Positions 1-10,391 of a stretch of 64,000 nt of DNA are shown one piece after another (position 1 is the first letter of the stretch; every line of letters begins with the position of its first letter). Under the pieces are notes generated by a model. The model made no database searches, was not told the DNA's origin, and saw nothing but the letters and a program-made list of their open reading frames with translations. The stretch comes from a bacterium (GTDB lineage Bacteria; Hinthialibacterota; Hinthialibacteria; H5-UNCL2). Made by a program: the position numbers and the translations under genes. The stretch is from contig JABTUV010000019.1 of NCBI GenBank assembly GCA_015075175.1, forward strand, positions 1 through 64,000, read 5' to 3'.

Positions 1-966
1 CTGGTTGAGGATGACTTCGGCGTTCTCGTTGCGCTTGAGTTCGACGACGATGCGGGTGCCGTCCATGTCGGACTCATCGCGCACGTCGTCGATGCCCTCG
101 ATGACCTTGTTGCGGACGAGGTCGGCGATCTCGACGATGAGGGCGGCCTTGTTGACCATGTAGGGGATTTCGCTGACGACGATGGAGGAGCGGTTGGCGC
201 GCTCCTTGGTCTCGACGCCGGCGACGGCGCGCACGGTGATCTTGCCGCGGCCGGTGGAGTAGGCTTCCAGGATGCCGGAGCGGCCGAGGATGACGCCTCC
301 GGTGGGAAAGTCGGGGCCTTTGATGTGGCGCATGAGGTCCTTGACGGTGGCCTCGGGGTTGTCGATGAGGGCCACGCAGCCATCGATCACTTCGGTGATG
401 TTGTGGGGCGGGATGCTGGTCGCCATGCCGACGGCGATGCCGGTCGCGCCGTTGATGAGGAGATTGGGCACGCGGGCGGGCAGGACGACGGGTTCCGTGG
501 TCTTTTCGTCATAGTTGGGAACGAAGTCGACGGTATCCTTTTCGAGGTCGGAGAGGAGCGCCTCGGCCAGGCGGGTCATGCGGCACTCGGTGTAACGCAT
601 GGCCGCCGGCGGATCGCCGTCGACGCTGCCGAAGTTGCCCTGTCCGTCCACCAGCGGGTAGCGGTAGTTGAAATCCTGGGCCATGCGCACGAGGGTGTCG
701 TAGACGGAGACTTCGCCGTGGGGATGGTAGTTGCCGGTGGTGTCGCCGACGACCTTGGCGCACTTGCGGAAGGGGCGGTTGTGGTTGAGGGAAAGGTCGT
801 TCATGGCCGCGATGATGCGGCGTTGGACGGGTTTGAGGCCGTCGCGGGCGTCCGGCAGGGCGCGGGCCACGATCACGCTCATGGCGTAATTGATGTAGGA
901 GGTTTTCATCTCGTCCTCGATGTTGATGGGACGGATGATCTCCTGGTTGTTGAGGGGGCTGGACAT
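1..966 (-). CDS. gyrA: DNA gyrase subunit A, N-terminal part (runs off left edge)
   Basis: Breakage-reunion subunit of DNA gyrase, which works with GyrB to introduce negative supercoils. The 322 visible residues begin [13 protein letters not shown] and cover the winged-helix (CAP-like) domain and part of the tower. The active-site tyrosine is Tyr125 in AAMRYTE. Typical family blocks follow ([31 protein letters not shown], quoted here only as landmarks up to [10 protein letters not shown]). The quinolone-determining stretch reads [10 protein letters not shown], so the position of E. coli Ser83 is Val86, while Asp87 is kept as Asp90. The gene follows gyrB on the same strand after a 174-bp repeat-filled gap, which favours gyrA over parC. 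The C-terminal DNA-wrapping domain that would settle this is outside the window. Confidence 0.95.
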   Translation of the reverse strand, partial: MSSPLNNQEIIRPINIEDEMKTSYINYAMSVIVARALPDARDGLKPVQRRIIAAMNDLSLNHNRPFRKCAKVVGDTTGNYHPHGEVSVYDTLVRMAQDFNYRYPLVDGQGNFGSVDGDPPAAMRYTECRMTRLAEALLSDLEKDTVDFVPNYDEKTTEPVVLPARVPNLLINGATGIAVGMATSIPPHNITEVIDGCVALIDNPEATVKDLMRHIKGPDFPTGGVILGRSGILEAYSTGRGKITVRAVAGVETKERANRSSIVVSEIPYMVNKAALIVEIADLVRNKVIEGIDDVRDESDMDGTRIVVELKRNENAEVILNQ

Positions 967-982
967 CAGCGGAGTCCTTTCA

Positions 983-1020
983 GGGAATGGGACGAATGGG
1001 ACCTATAGGACGTATAGGAC
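983..1020. repeat. Family C repeat (GGGAC/TAT units) between gyrB and gyrA
   Basis: Runs of GGGACGAAT and GGACCTATA-like units. The same family is seen at 4749-4776, 19728-19765, 38391-38498, 55538-55577 and 63070-63171. No coding role is seen here; the copy sits directly upstream of the gyrA ribosome-binding region. Confidence 0.7.
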
Positions 1021-1026
1021 ATGGTG

Positions 1027-1140
1027 CTCTGCGGCCTCTGCGTCTCTGGGCGACAAACTAAGAACATTTCTCTGCGGCCTCTGCGTCTCTGGGCGCCAAA
1101 CTAAGAACATTTCTCTGCGGCCTCTGCGTCTCTGCGCGAG
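1027..1140. repeat. 43-bp tandem repeat, about 2.6 copies
   Basis: Units starting at 1027, 1070 and 1113 share CTCTGCGGCCTCTGCGTCTC followed by a GGGCG(A/C)CAAACTAAGAAC tail. The period is exactly 43 bp and the first two units differ at one base. The array ends at the gyrB stop codon and fills the gyrB-gyrA gap. A related purine-strand version lies in the 5' part of the peroxiredoxin gene near 7136-7165. No CRISPR-type spacers are present. Confidence 0.85.
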
Positions 1141-3617
<2,477 letters not shown>

Positions 3618-4194
3618 GTTTTTTATCTCATCACTCGCTCATGGACCTGGCTGAGACGGCTTGTAACGGACGAGTTTTCTGGAAATAGGGCGGCAAGGCC
3701 GACGATGGAGGCTGAAAGAGCGCGCCTAAGGCGTCAGGTTGACTTGCCTCATTTCATGGTACCATCGCAAAAGGCTACCAGAGGGCGGAAAAAGTCAATG
3801 AAGTGGGTCGTCGCAGAAAATATTATGTTTTAAATGCGGTGCGCCCGGAGGGGCAGGAAAGGGCGTTCGGGCGGGTTTTCGGCGCGCTTAAACAGAGCAA
3901 TAAATAATAATGCAATTTACGATATTTATGACATTCGTGATTTAGGTTTAGCAGGAGTGTTTCAGGGCAGAAATGTCAATTGTGTCAGGGTTTTGGCCGT
4001 TGGTTCGGGGTAGTGCGCGGGGGCGCGTGGGGAGCGTCAGAACGTGTGACAGGATGCCCACCGCAGGCCAGTATGATACCGGCGCTACCGACATCCGCTA
4101 CCGATACTCGCGCCGGTAATGCAGGCGCTGCAACGGCTCTCCGGCGCGTTACAGCATCGTTCAGTGGCCCGTCTTTTCCTGCTAGATTGATGAC
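3618..4194. other. Intergenic stretch, no gene recognised; AT-rich island
   Basis: No convincing coding region lies between the gyrB start and the next gene. Bases about 3890-3975 are strikingly AT-rich for this sequence (TAAATAATAATGCAATTTAC and similar). An inverted repeat ACCGGCGC / GCGCCGGT lies at 4078-4085 and 4110-4117 with a 24-nt loop. The stretch lies upstream of two divergent genes (gyrB and the glycosyltransferase), so it should hold their promoters, but no consensus pair could be fixed with confidence. Confidence 0.5.
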
Positions 4195-6579
4195 ATGCCG
4201 ATGCACTCTGGTCCTCTTCTGATCTTCCTCTTAGCGCTGGGATTGCGCGTGTGGTTGGGGAGGCGCCGCCGAGTTTAATCAAGACGAGCCGCCAACGCGT
4301 TTGATCCTCTCGCTCTGGCATACCAGCGGACGCACAGCGCGTCAGCGCATTCTTCGACATGTACGGCGATTACAACGAGGGCTGTACTATCTCAATCTGC
4401 CGTTTTACGTCGTCTTGAGAACAAATCCGGCGGCAGCGGCGCTGCCGATTGCGCTGGTTGGCGCGCTGGCGTGGCGCTGTACTTCACCAGTGATCAGGCA
4501 GGTCGAGGCGCGACGGCCGTCCTCTCTGCCGCTGCTGGCCGTCGCCGTGGGCGATCATGGCCATGCGCGTCACGCTACGAGATGCTCCTGCCGCCCGCGG
4601 TGTGGTTTTAGGGATTGGGTATTTCCTGCGGGCGGTGCGGAACCGCAGTCTCGTGCTCCGGCGGGTTTCTGGCTGGAGTGCGTTTTATACGTACGCCGGT
4701 GAGGTTGTTGCGCCGTTCATGCAGGTGCTACTGGTCGCGTATCGGCGGGAGATGGGACGTATGGGACGTATGGGACACGGCGGCGAGGCGTGGCAGGCGC
4801 AGCACGCTGCACAACTGACGAATATTGTGTTGTTCGTGGGGTGCTGGCGCCGTTTTCTATTGGATGGCGTTTCGCACGCACGACCTGTTGGCGCGCGCGT
4901 CGGCGGTGGACGTGTTTGAACCCGGGCGCCCCTTTGTGTCGTCGCTGGCTGAGTTCATCGTCAATTGGGTCAGGCACTATGATCCGCGTTATCTGTTTTT
5001 CTCCGGCGGTGATGAGCCGCTGTTTACGCTGCCGGGATGGGGGATTCTCTTTGCCTGGACGGCGCCGTTTGTTCTGATCGGATTTCTCCATGTCTGTCGG
5101 CGGCGCAACGCGAGGGACGGGGTGCTTCTCTCGTGGATGTTATTTTATCCCGTCGCGGATGCGCTCACGGTGTTTGCACCGCATCCGCAGCGGGCGATTG
5201 CGGGCGTGGGGCTTTACGAAATCCTGGCGGCGCGGGGGCTGGTCTTGGCGTTCGGGTTTCTGCGGCGGCGACGGCCGCGCTGGGCGCCGGCGGCGGCGAT
5301 GCTGGTCGTTTTGGCGGCCGGCTGGCAACTCTCCGCGTGGGCGCGCGAGTACTTCGGACCGTATCGGCTGGAGTATGCGCGGCGGTGCTATTACGGGCTG
5401 GATCGCGTGTTCAAGAGTTCATATCTGGAGGGGGAAGAGACGGTGGTAGTCACGCAGCGGATTCATCGCGGGCCGATGCAGGTGTTTTATCATCGTAATC
5501 TGTGGGGACCATGGAGGGAGAGGGCGGAGGAGCGCCCCCTCACCCCGGCCCTCTCCCTGAGGGAGAGGGGGGAGGAGCGGCAGCAAGCAGCCGCACTCCA
5601 GAATACGCGGTATGCGGCGCCGACGCATGACCGGTGGGGGCGGTTTGCATTCGGCGAGCCGTTTCTGCTGGATTATCCCGGCGCAGTGTATGTGCTGCAC
5701 TCGGAGGAAAGAGGACTCTTGCCCGCGCTCGACGTGATCCGCGATCCGCGCGGGGCGGTCCTCTGGGCGATTGTCTCCGACGAGGCGCTGCACGCGCACG
5801 CGCCGTGGCTGGCCGACGGCTCGCCGGTGCTGCAACTGTTGGACGTGGAGTTGTCCCGCACGCACGCCCGTGTCGGCGAAAGCCTCGCTGTTCGCTATCG
5901 ACTGGCGCTCGTCGGCGAGTGCAGCGAGCCGCTGGCGTGGGCGACGCACTTCTTCTCGGGGGAGACGCTGTGGCCGCACAACGTCACGATGGAACTGGAG
6001 CACGTTCCCCTTGGGAAGAGTTTCGACGTGGTTGTCGAAACCGTGGTGCCGGAGTATGCCGGTCCGGGCGAGTACCGCATCTTTGCGGGGCCGTATCGGG
6101 CGGCGGACGAGGCGCGGTTGCGGGATGCTTGGGGGGCGGACTTCCACGCCGTCGGGAGGCTCACGATCGCGGCGGGAACGCCTGCCGGAGATGGAAAGTA
6201 CGCCTGGGAGCGGGAGGGACGCGCGTTGCTGGAGATGACGCCGCCGTCCTTGCCGGAGCGCAGGCTGGCGCGCGGAGAACGCTTCGTCCTGCGCAGTGAA
6301 ATCGAGTGTCCCGAGGCGCTGGACGATCCCGTCGAACTGGTCGTGAGTTTTTTCACTCACGGCGGTCAGTGGGATGAGCGCAGGTGGCTGGCGCGGGGCC
6401 GGCATGGGCGGGAGATGATCGAGATCGCCACGCGGGTACCCGGAAACGCGAGAGCCGGACCGTACTCGGTCCACGTGGGGCTGTACGATCCGGCGCGCGA
6501 GCGGATGCTCTTGTCCCGCGACGGTCTTCGTCGCCTGGAGACGGGCCGGATGCACGTGGCGGGCCGAAGGCGCGAGTGA
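4195..6579 (+). CDS. GT39-type membrane glycosyltransferase-like protein, frameshifted N-terminal half
   Basis: Probable multi-pass inner-membrane transferase of the ArnT/PMT type, which would use a polyprenyl-phosphate sugar donor. The start at 4195 gives MPMHSGPLLIFLLALGLRVW, a first membrane helix. Frames then change several times up to about 4825 (LILSLWHTSGRT, EGLYYLNLPFYVVLRTNP and YEMLLPPAVWF are recognisable pieces). From 4825 the frame is clean for 584 codons: several hydrophobic helices, then a long soluble tail of about 400 residues with repeated beta-sandwich-like segments. A family B repeat is translated inside the tail (5535-5570), and family C and E repeats lie in the frameshifted part (4749-4818). 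The exact family is uncertain; the resemblance is to the paralogue at 7564-10188. Confidence 0.55.
4749..4818. repeat. Family C and family E repeats inside the glycosyltransferase gene
   Basis: GATGGGACGTATGGGACGTA at 4749-4776 is followed at 4797-4818 by the palindromic GCGCAGCACGCTGC unit. Both families recur in intergenic positions. Their presence within the apparent coding span suggests either repeat insertion into the gene or a reading-frame break at this point. Confidence 0.7.
5535..5570. repeat. Family B hairpin repeat, translated
   Basis: CCCCCTCACCCCGGCCCTCT followed by CCCTGAGGGAGAGGGG. The CCCTCTCCC/GGGAGAGGG arms can pair. It is read in frame as PLTPALSLRERGE within the glycosyltransferase tail. 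The same nucleotide family is read as PHPNPLPEGEG in the GH115 gene at 40576 and is non-coding at 31937-31969. Repeats of this kind occur in many bacterial genomes. Confidence 0.85.
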
Positions 6580-6600
6580 GGCGGCGCTGCCCGCGGGTTA

Positions 6601-7224
6601 ATGCTTCCTGATCTCTTCCAACAATTCCTGCGCGTGCACGTCGGGCTTGACGGTCGCGTAAGCCTTGGCGACCTTGCCGTCCTTGCCGATCAGGTAGGTG
6701 ATGCGGCCGGCGACCCCGCGCTCTTCGTTGAGCGCTCCGTACTTGCGGCTGATTTCCTTGGTGGCGTCCACGATCAGGGGGAAGGGCAGCGAGTATTTCT
6801 CCGTAAATTTCTTGTGGCTGGGCTGGTCGTCAACGGAAACCCCCCAGACCACGGCGCCCAGCTTCTCGAACTCGCCGTGATTGTCGCGGAAGTTGCAGGC
6901 CTCCTTGGTGCAACCGGGCGTGTCGTCCTTGGGATAGAAGTAGAGGACGACCAGTTTGCCGCGGCAGTCGGAGAGCTTGACGGTCGAGCCGTCGGTCGTG
7001 ATGGCGGTGAAGTCGGGAGCGGGAGCGCCTTCCTTGAGCATGGGACGAACCTCCTTGGTTTGAGTACTGGACGCGGGGACGTCGGGAGCGGCGAGCGGAG
7101 CGGCAGCGGCCGAGAGCACTCCCACGAGCAGCGGCGCGCAGAGGCGCAGAGGGCGCAGAGCAAAGACGGCGGCGGCCGAGAGCGGCCACGCCCGCAGTGT
7201 CGAGACGCTGAAGATAGTTTTCAT
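6601..7224 (-). CDS. bcp: Bcp-type thiol peroxidase (peroxiredoxin), two possible starts
   Basis: Reduces hydrogen peroxide and organic peroxides through a reactive cysteine. The core begins MLKEGAPAPDF at 7041 and is 147 residues, the usual Bcp size. The peroxidatic cysteine is Cys44 (core numbering) in DDTPGCTKEAC, with Cys49 five residues on, the pattern of atypical two-cysteine Bcp. The longer frame from 7224 adds 61 residues resembling a signal sequence (MKTIFSVSTLRAWPL...), although this part includes arginines contributed by a GC-rich repeat. Both starts have good ribosome-binding sites: AAGGAGG 9 nt before 7224 and AAGGAGG 8 nt before 7041. The protein could thus be exported, cytoplasmic or both. 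It lies alone, convergent with the preceding gene. Confidence 0.9.
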
Positions 7225-7563
7225 CTCCTTGAGCCTCCTTGAGTTAGGTCTCGAAGCAAGCAGCCTATTATGGCACGTGCCGGGCGGTTTGGCAAGACCT
7301 GGTCTCAGTCGCGGTGCGTAGGCGGGATTCAGCTGTCATTTCGACCGCAGGGAGAATTCCTACCCGCCGTTACTGCGAGTCGAGTGCGAGGCAGGAGATT
7401 TCTCCCTTCGGTCGAAATGACAGTTGGGCCGCCAAGTGGAAAAAAAACGCATCTGCACCCCGTTGGTCGCGGCGTGGCGGCATGGACTCTTCGCTCCTTC
7501 GACGTGCTCAGGACTCAGGGGAGCTGCCGGTGGTACGGGAGGCGTGCTATAGTCGCGGCCATC
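7225..7563. repeat. Intergenic stretch with family A hairpin (7333-7423)
   Basis: CTGTCATTTCGACCGCAGGG begins at 7333 and its inverted partner CCCTTCGGTCGAAATGACAG ends at 7423, giving terminal arms of about 20 bp. A 3' extension (GGGCCGCCAAGTGG, then CATCTGCACCCC) runs to about 7461 and recurs as a fragment at 36119-36162. The open frame that crosses this region is taken as non-coding extension of the downstream gene. Confidence 0.8.
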
Positions 7564-10188
7564 ATGGCTTTCCCACAAGTTCGCAGTCGGTCCGTGTGGA
7601 TGGTGGTGCTGTGCCTGGCGGTGGGAGCGGCCGCGTGGTGGCAGGGGCCACGATGCGGGTTGGTGGGGCGGTATGAGACCATCGACGAGACGGGTGCGTC
7701 GAGGCTGAGGCTGGTGCGCCGGGACGCGCGCCTCAACTTCACCGATGCACCGCTGCGCTGCGTCTTTCCCGACGCGCGCGCCTACCGGGTGGTGTGGGAG
7801 GGCTGGCTGCATCTGGATGAAAACCCCGCCGGGCCGGACGGTTTTCGCTTCACGCATTGGAGGGACTTCCAGGTTAGTTGGAACGAGACGACGGTGGAGC
7901 TGGACGGAAGGCCGGCGGGGGCGGCGCGGCTGGATCCGGGCTGGCATCGCGCGCGCATCACGACTGTGAACCTCGGAGGCGGCGGACGCGACGCGCTGGT
8001 GTTCACGCGCAAGCGCGGTAGTGAATACGTGGAACCGCGGACGTGGGACCTGTGGCCGGAGGAAAAGCCTCCCAACCACGTGCTGTTGCGCAATCGGGTG
8101 CTGTTGGCGCGGGGAGGTGCAGTGCTGGCGGCAGGAGCGGCGTTGTTCGCGCTGGGGTGGTTGCTGGCGTGGCGCAGCATCCCTCGATACGGCCTTTGGC
8201 CTACTCGGGGCGAGGCGCTGCGCAACTACGGACAGCGCAGCACGTTGCGCAACTACGAGATGGCGTTTCTCATCCTGGTGGCGTTGGGAGTGCGGGGGTG
8301 GGCGCTGTGGGACAGCCGCGCCATGATCGAGTCGGACGAGGCCTCGACCGGCCTTCTGGCGCTGCATATCGCGCAAGGCGTCGATTTTCCAGCGTTTTTG
8401 GGCGGGCAGGCGTACCAGGGCAGCGCGGAGGCGTTCGTCATTGCGGGTTTGTTCAAGCTCTTCGGGGCGTCGGCGTGGACGCTGAAGATGTGGCCGCTAT
8501 TGTGCAGCGTGGGGTTTGTGGCAGCCGCGTATCTGCTGTTCGAGAGGATCGAGTCACGTGCCGGCGGGAAAGCTGCCGGCGGTACGGCGTTCCTGGCCGC
8601 ATTGTATTTGGCCGTGCCGCCGCAGTTGTTGCTGGAAATGTCGCTGAAGGCCTGGATCGGTTATGACGCCACGCTGTTTTTGGGGACGTTGGCCGCCGTT
8701 TGGGCATGGAGGATGGTAGAGCAGCCCTTTGAGTACAAAGGGGTAGCACCCGGTGGGAGGGAGATGCAGCTCCTGGGTTTGGGGGTGCTGTTGGGTTTGC
8801 TTTTCTGGATGCACTTTGTCAGCCTGTTTTTCTCGATCTTATGCCTTGTCATTCTGCTGGGGCATGAGCCGCGGCTATGGCGGCGCTTCGGCTTGTGGGC
8901 GCTCGTGTTCGGCGCGCTGGTGGGAGCGACGCCGGTCTGGATTTATAATCTAAATCACGGGTGGGAGTCGTTCGCGTTTCTCTCCGGCGGGGAGAGCGGG
9001 GGAGTTCACTCGCGGGGACTTTTCGGCAATCTTAGCTATGTTTTTCCGCGCCAGAGCCTGCCGGCGCTCCTGGGGCTGCGACCGCGCTGGCGCTACGAGG
9101 AGCCGTTTGACTTTCTGTCCGGCGTGCCTGCGCCCGTCGTGTGGGGGTTGGTGCTGGCAGCGGGAATCGGATTTGTCGGCAGGTGCGTGGAAAGACCGCC
9201 GGGACCGCGACTCACATTGGTGCTTTTCGGCGCAGGGGTCGTGGGGCTGGCGTGCGCGTCGTCGTTTGGGCCGGCGCCGCACTATCTTTTGGCGTTGTAT
9301 GTAGTCATCCCGTTCGTGTTGGCCGATGGTCTCACGATCCTGTCGCGCCGGCACGCGGCCCTGCCCGGCGCGCTGATGCTGCTTTTGATTGTTGAGAACG
9401 CTTGCGGGATCGCGGCGACGCCCTCGCTTCTGGCCTTCCAGGCGCAACATCAGATTTACACCGGCCAATTGCAGAGCCGGAGCGATGGGCCGCTCTTATC
9501 CGCGCTGGAAGAGGAGGGATTGCGCCACGTCTCGGCGGGTTATTGGACCGGCCATCGTCTCACCTTCCTGTCGCGCGAGAAGGTGATCGCCACGTATCTG
9601 TGGGATCGGCGCTATCCGGCCCATTTTGCGGCCTTGCAGCGAGCCGAGCGCGTGGGTTATCTCGTGCACTGCAATTATTTCCGCGATCCGGGATACCACA
9701 TGTTCGAGCCGCTGGTGTCGATCGTGCAGGCGGAGGCGCTGTTTTCGAGGGTGGGGTTTGCGCGGCTGGACGGCGCCGGCTATCGCGTGTTTTATCCACG
9801 AGCCGAACATGCGTCGGCGGGCAAGCCACGCTGGAAGGTGTGGGGCACGGGACGCCATGCCGAGGAGGCCGCCGACCACGATCTCTTTACGGCGTTCGTG
9901 TGCGAGGCGGGCGGCGGGTGGTTGAGCGTGGACCTGGGAGAGGCGCGGACGCTTTCCGGGCTGGTGGTGGCCGTACCGGCGGATGCCGCGCCCGTGGCCG
10001 CGAGCATCGAGGTGTGGGGCGGCGGCTCGGCGAGCGAATTGTGGCGGTTGGGGACGCTGGCTGAGGACTGGCCAGCCCACGCCCTGGCCGCGGCCTGGGA
10101 GCCGGCGTCGGTGCGCGTCCTGCGGCTCGTGGCGCATGAAGTTGCACCGGAGCAAAGCTGGCGGGTGCATGAACTGTTCCCGTATTAG
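7564..10188 (+). CDS. GT39-type membrane glycosyltransferase with PA14-like N-terminus and discoidin-like C-terminus
   Basis: About 874 residues. A first helix (VWMVVLCLAVGAAAWW) is followed by a soluble domain with GLVGRYE and YRVVWEGWLHLDENPAG, reminiscent of PA14 carbohydrate-binding folds. About ten membrane helices follow, with an acidic loop SRAMIESDEASTG at the place where PMT/ArnT enzymes carry their catalytic aspartate. The last roughly 110 residues (WLSVDLGEARTLSGLVV ... RVHELFPY) resemble an F5/8 type C (discoidin) sugar-binding domain. The start at 7564 is chosen because the frame upstream runs through a non-coding hairpin repeat; no strong ribosome-binding site is seen. A composite E/F repeat is translated in the first cytoplasmic loop. 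Role inferred: transfer of sugar from a lipid carrier to an envelope acceptor. Confidence 0.7.
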   Translation: MAFPQVRSRSVWMVVLCLAVGAAAWWQGPRCGLVGRYETIDETGASRLRLVRRDARLNFTDAPLRCVFPDARAYRVVWEGWLHLDENPAGPDGFRFTHWRDFQVSWNETTVELDGRPAGAARLDPGWHRARITTVNLGGGGRDALVFTRKRGSEYVEPRTWDLWPEEKPPNHVLLRNRVLLARGGAVLAAGAALFALGWLLAWRSIPRYGLWPTRGEALRNYGQRSTLRNYEMAFLILVALGVRGWALWDSRAMIESDEASTGLLALHIAQGVDFPAFLGGQAYQGSAEAFVIAGLFKLFGASAWTLKMWPLLCSVGFVAAAYLLFERIESRAGGKAAGGTAFLAALYLAVPPQLLLEMSLKAWIGYDATLFLGTLAAVWAWRMVEQPFEYKGVAPGGREMQLLGLGVLLGLLFWMHFVSLFFSILCLVILLGHEPRLWRRFGLWALVFGALVGATPVWIYNLNHGWESFAFLSGGESGGVHSRGLFGNLSYVFPRQSLPALLGLRPRWRYEEPFDFLSGVPAPVVWGLVLAAGIGFVGRCVERPPGPRLTLVLFGAGVVGLACASSFGPAPHYLLALYVVIPFVLADGLTILSRRHAALPGALMLLLIVENACGIAATPSLLAFQAQHQIYTGQLQSRSDGPLLSALEEEGLRHVSAGYWTGHRLTFLSREKVIATYLWDRRYPAHFAALQRAERVGYLVHCNYFRDPGYHMFEPLVSIVQAEALFSRVGFARLDGAGYRVFYPRAEHASAGKPRWKVWGTGRHAEEAADHDLFTAFVCEAGGGWLSVDLGEARTLSGLVVAVPADAAPVAASIEVWGGGSASELWRLGTLAEDWPAHALAAAWEPASVRVLRLVAHEVAPEQSWRVHELFPY
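8173..8260. repeat. Composite family F/E repeat inserted in coding sequence
   Basis: CCCTCGATACGGCCTTTGGC followed by CTACTCGGGGCGAGGCGCTGC and two AACTACG units. It is read as IPRYGLWPTRGEALRNYG. A near-identical nucleotide block at 27731-27795 is read one base out of phase in another glycosyltransferase. Confidence 0.85.
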
Positions 10189-10220
10189 GCGGGGGCCAGG
10201 GAATGCCTGGCTTGGGAAGT

Positions 10221-10256
10221 CGGGCGCAGGCGCAGCACGCTGCGCGACTACGGCGT
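10221..10256. repeat. Family E palindrome (intergenic)
   Basis: GCGCAGGCGCAGCACGCTGC followed by GCGACTACGGCG. The core GCGCAGC-AC-GCTGCGC is nearly a perfect palindrome. It lies between the glycosyltransferase stop and the promoter of the giant TPR gene. Confidence 0.75.
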
Positions 10257-10318
10257 CTCGATGCCAGGTAAAGCGTGGCCGACGTATTGAGTCGGAACCT
10301 GCGCATCAGGCGCGGAAC

Positions 10319-10347
10319 TTGTGGGGAATGCGAGATTTAGGTATAAT
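10319..10347 (+). promoter_or_regulatory. Sigma-70-type promoter for the giant TPR gene
   Basis: TTGTGG (10319-10324), a 17-bp spacer, then a perfect TATAAT (10342-10347). The expected transcript start is near 10354, about 38 bases before the ATG at 10392. Confidence 0.7.
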
Positions 10348-10391
10348 TTGGATACCCTAGCCCACCATCGCCGGTTGAACGACAGGGGAAC

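Noticed and set aside
1027-1140. Possible CRISPR array
   Set aside because: Units are contiguous 43-bp copies with no unique spacers, and no cas genes are present. The hexamer arrays fail for the same reason.
7270-7563. Upstream extension of the second glycosyltransferase
   Set aside because: The frame passes through a family A hairpin that is non-coding elsewhere; the methionine at 7564 precedes the first membrane helix.
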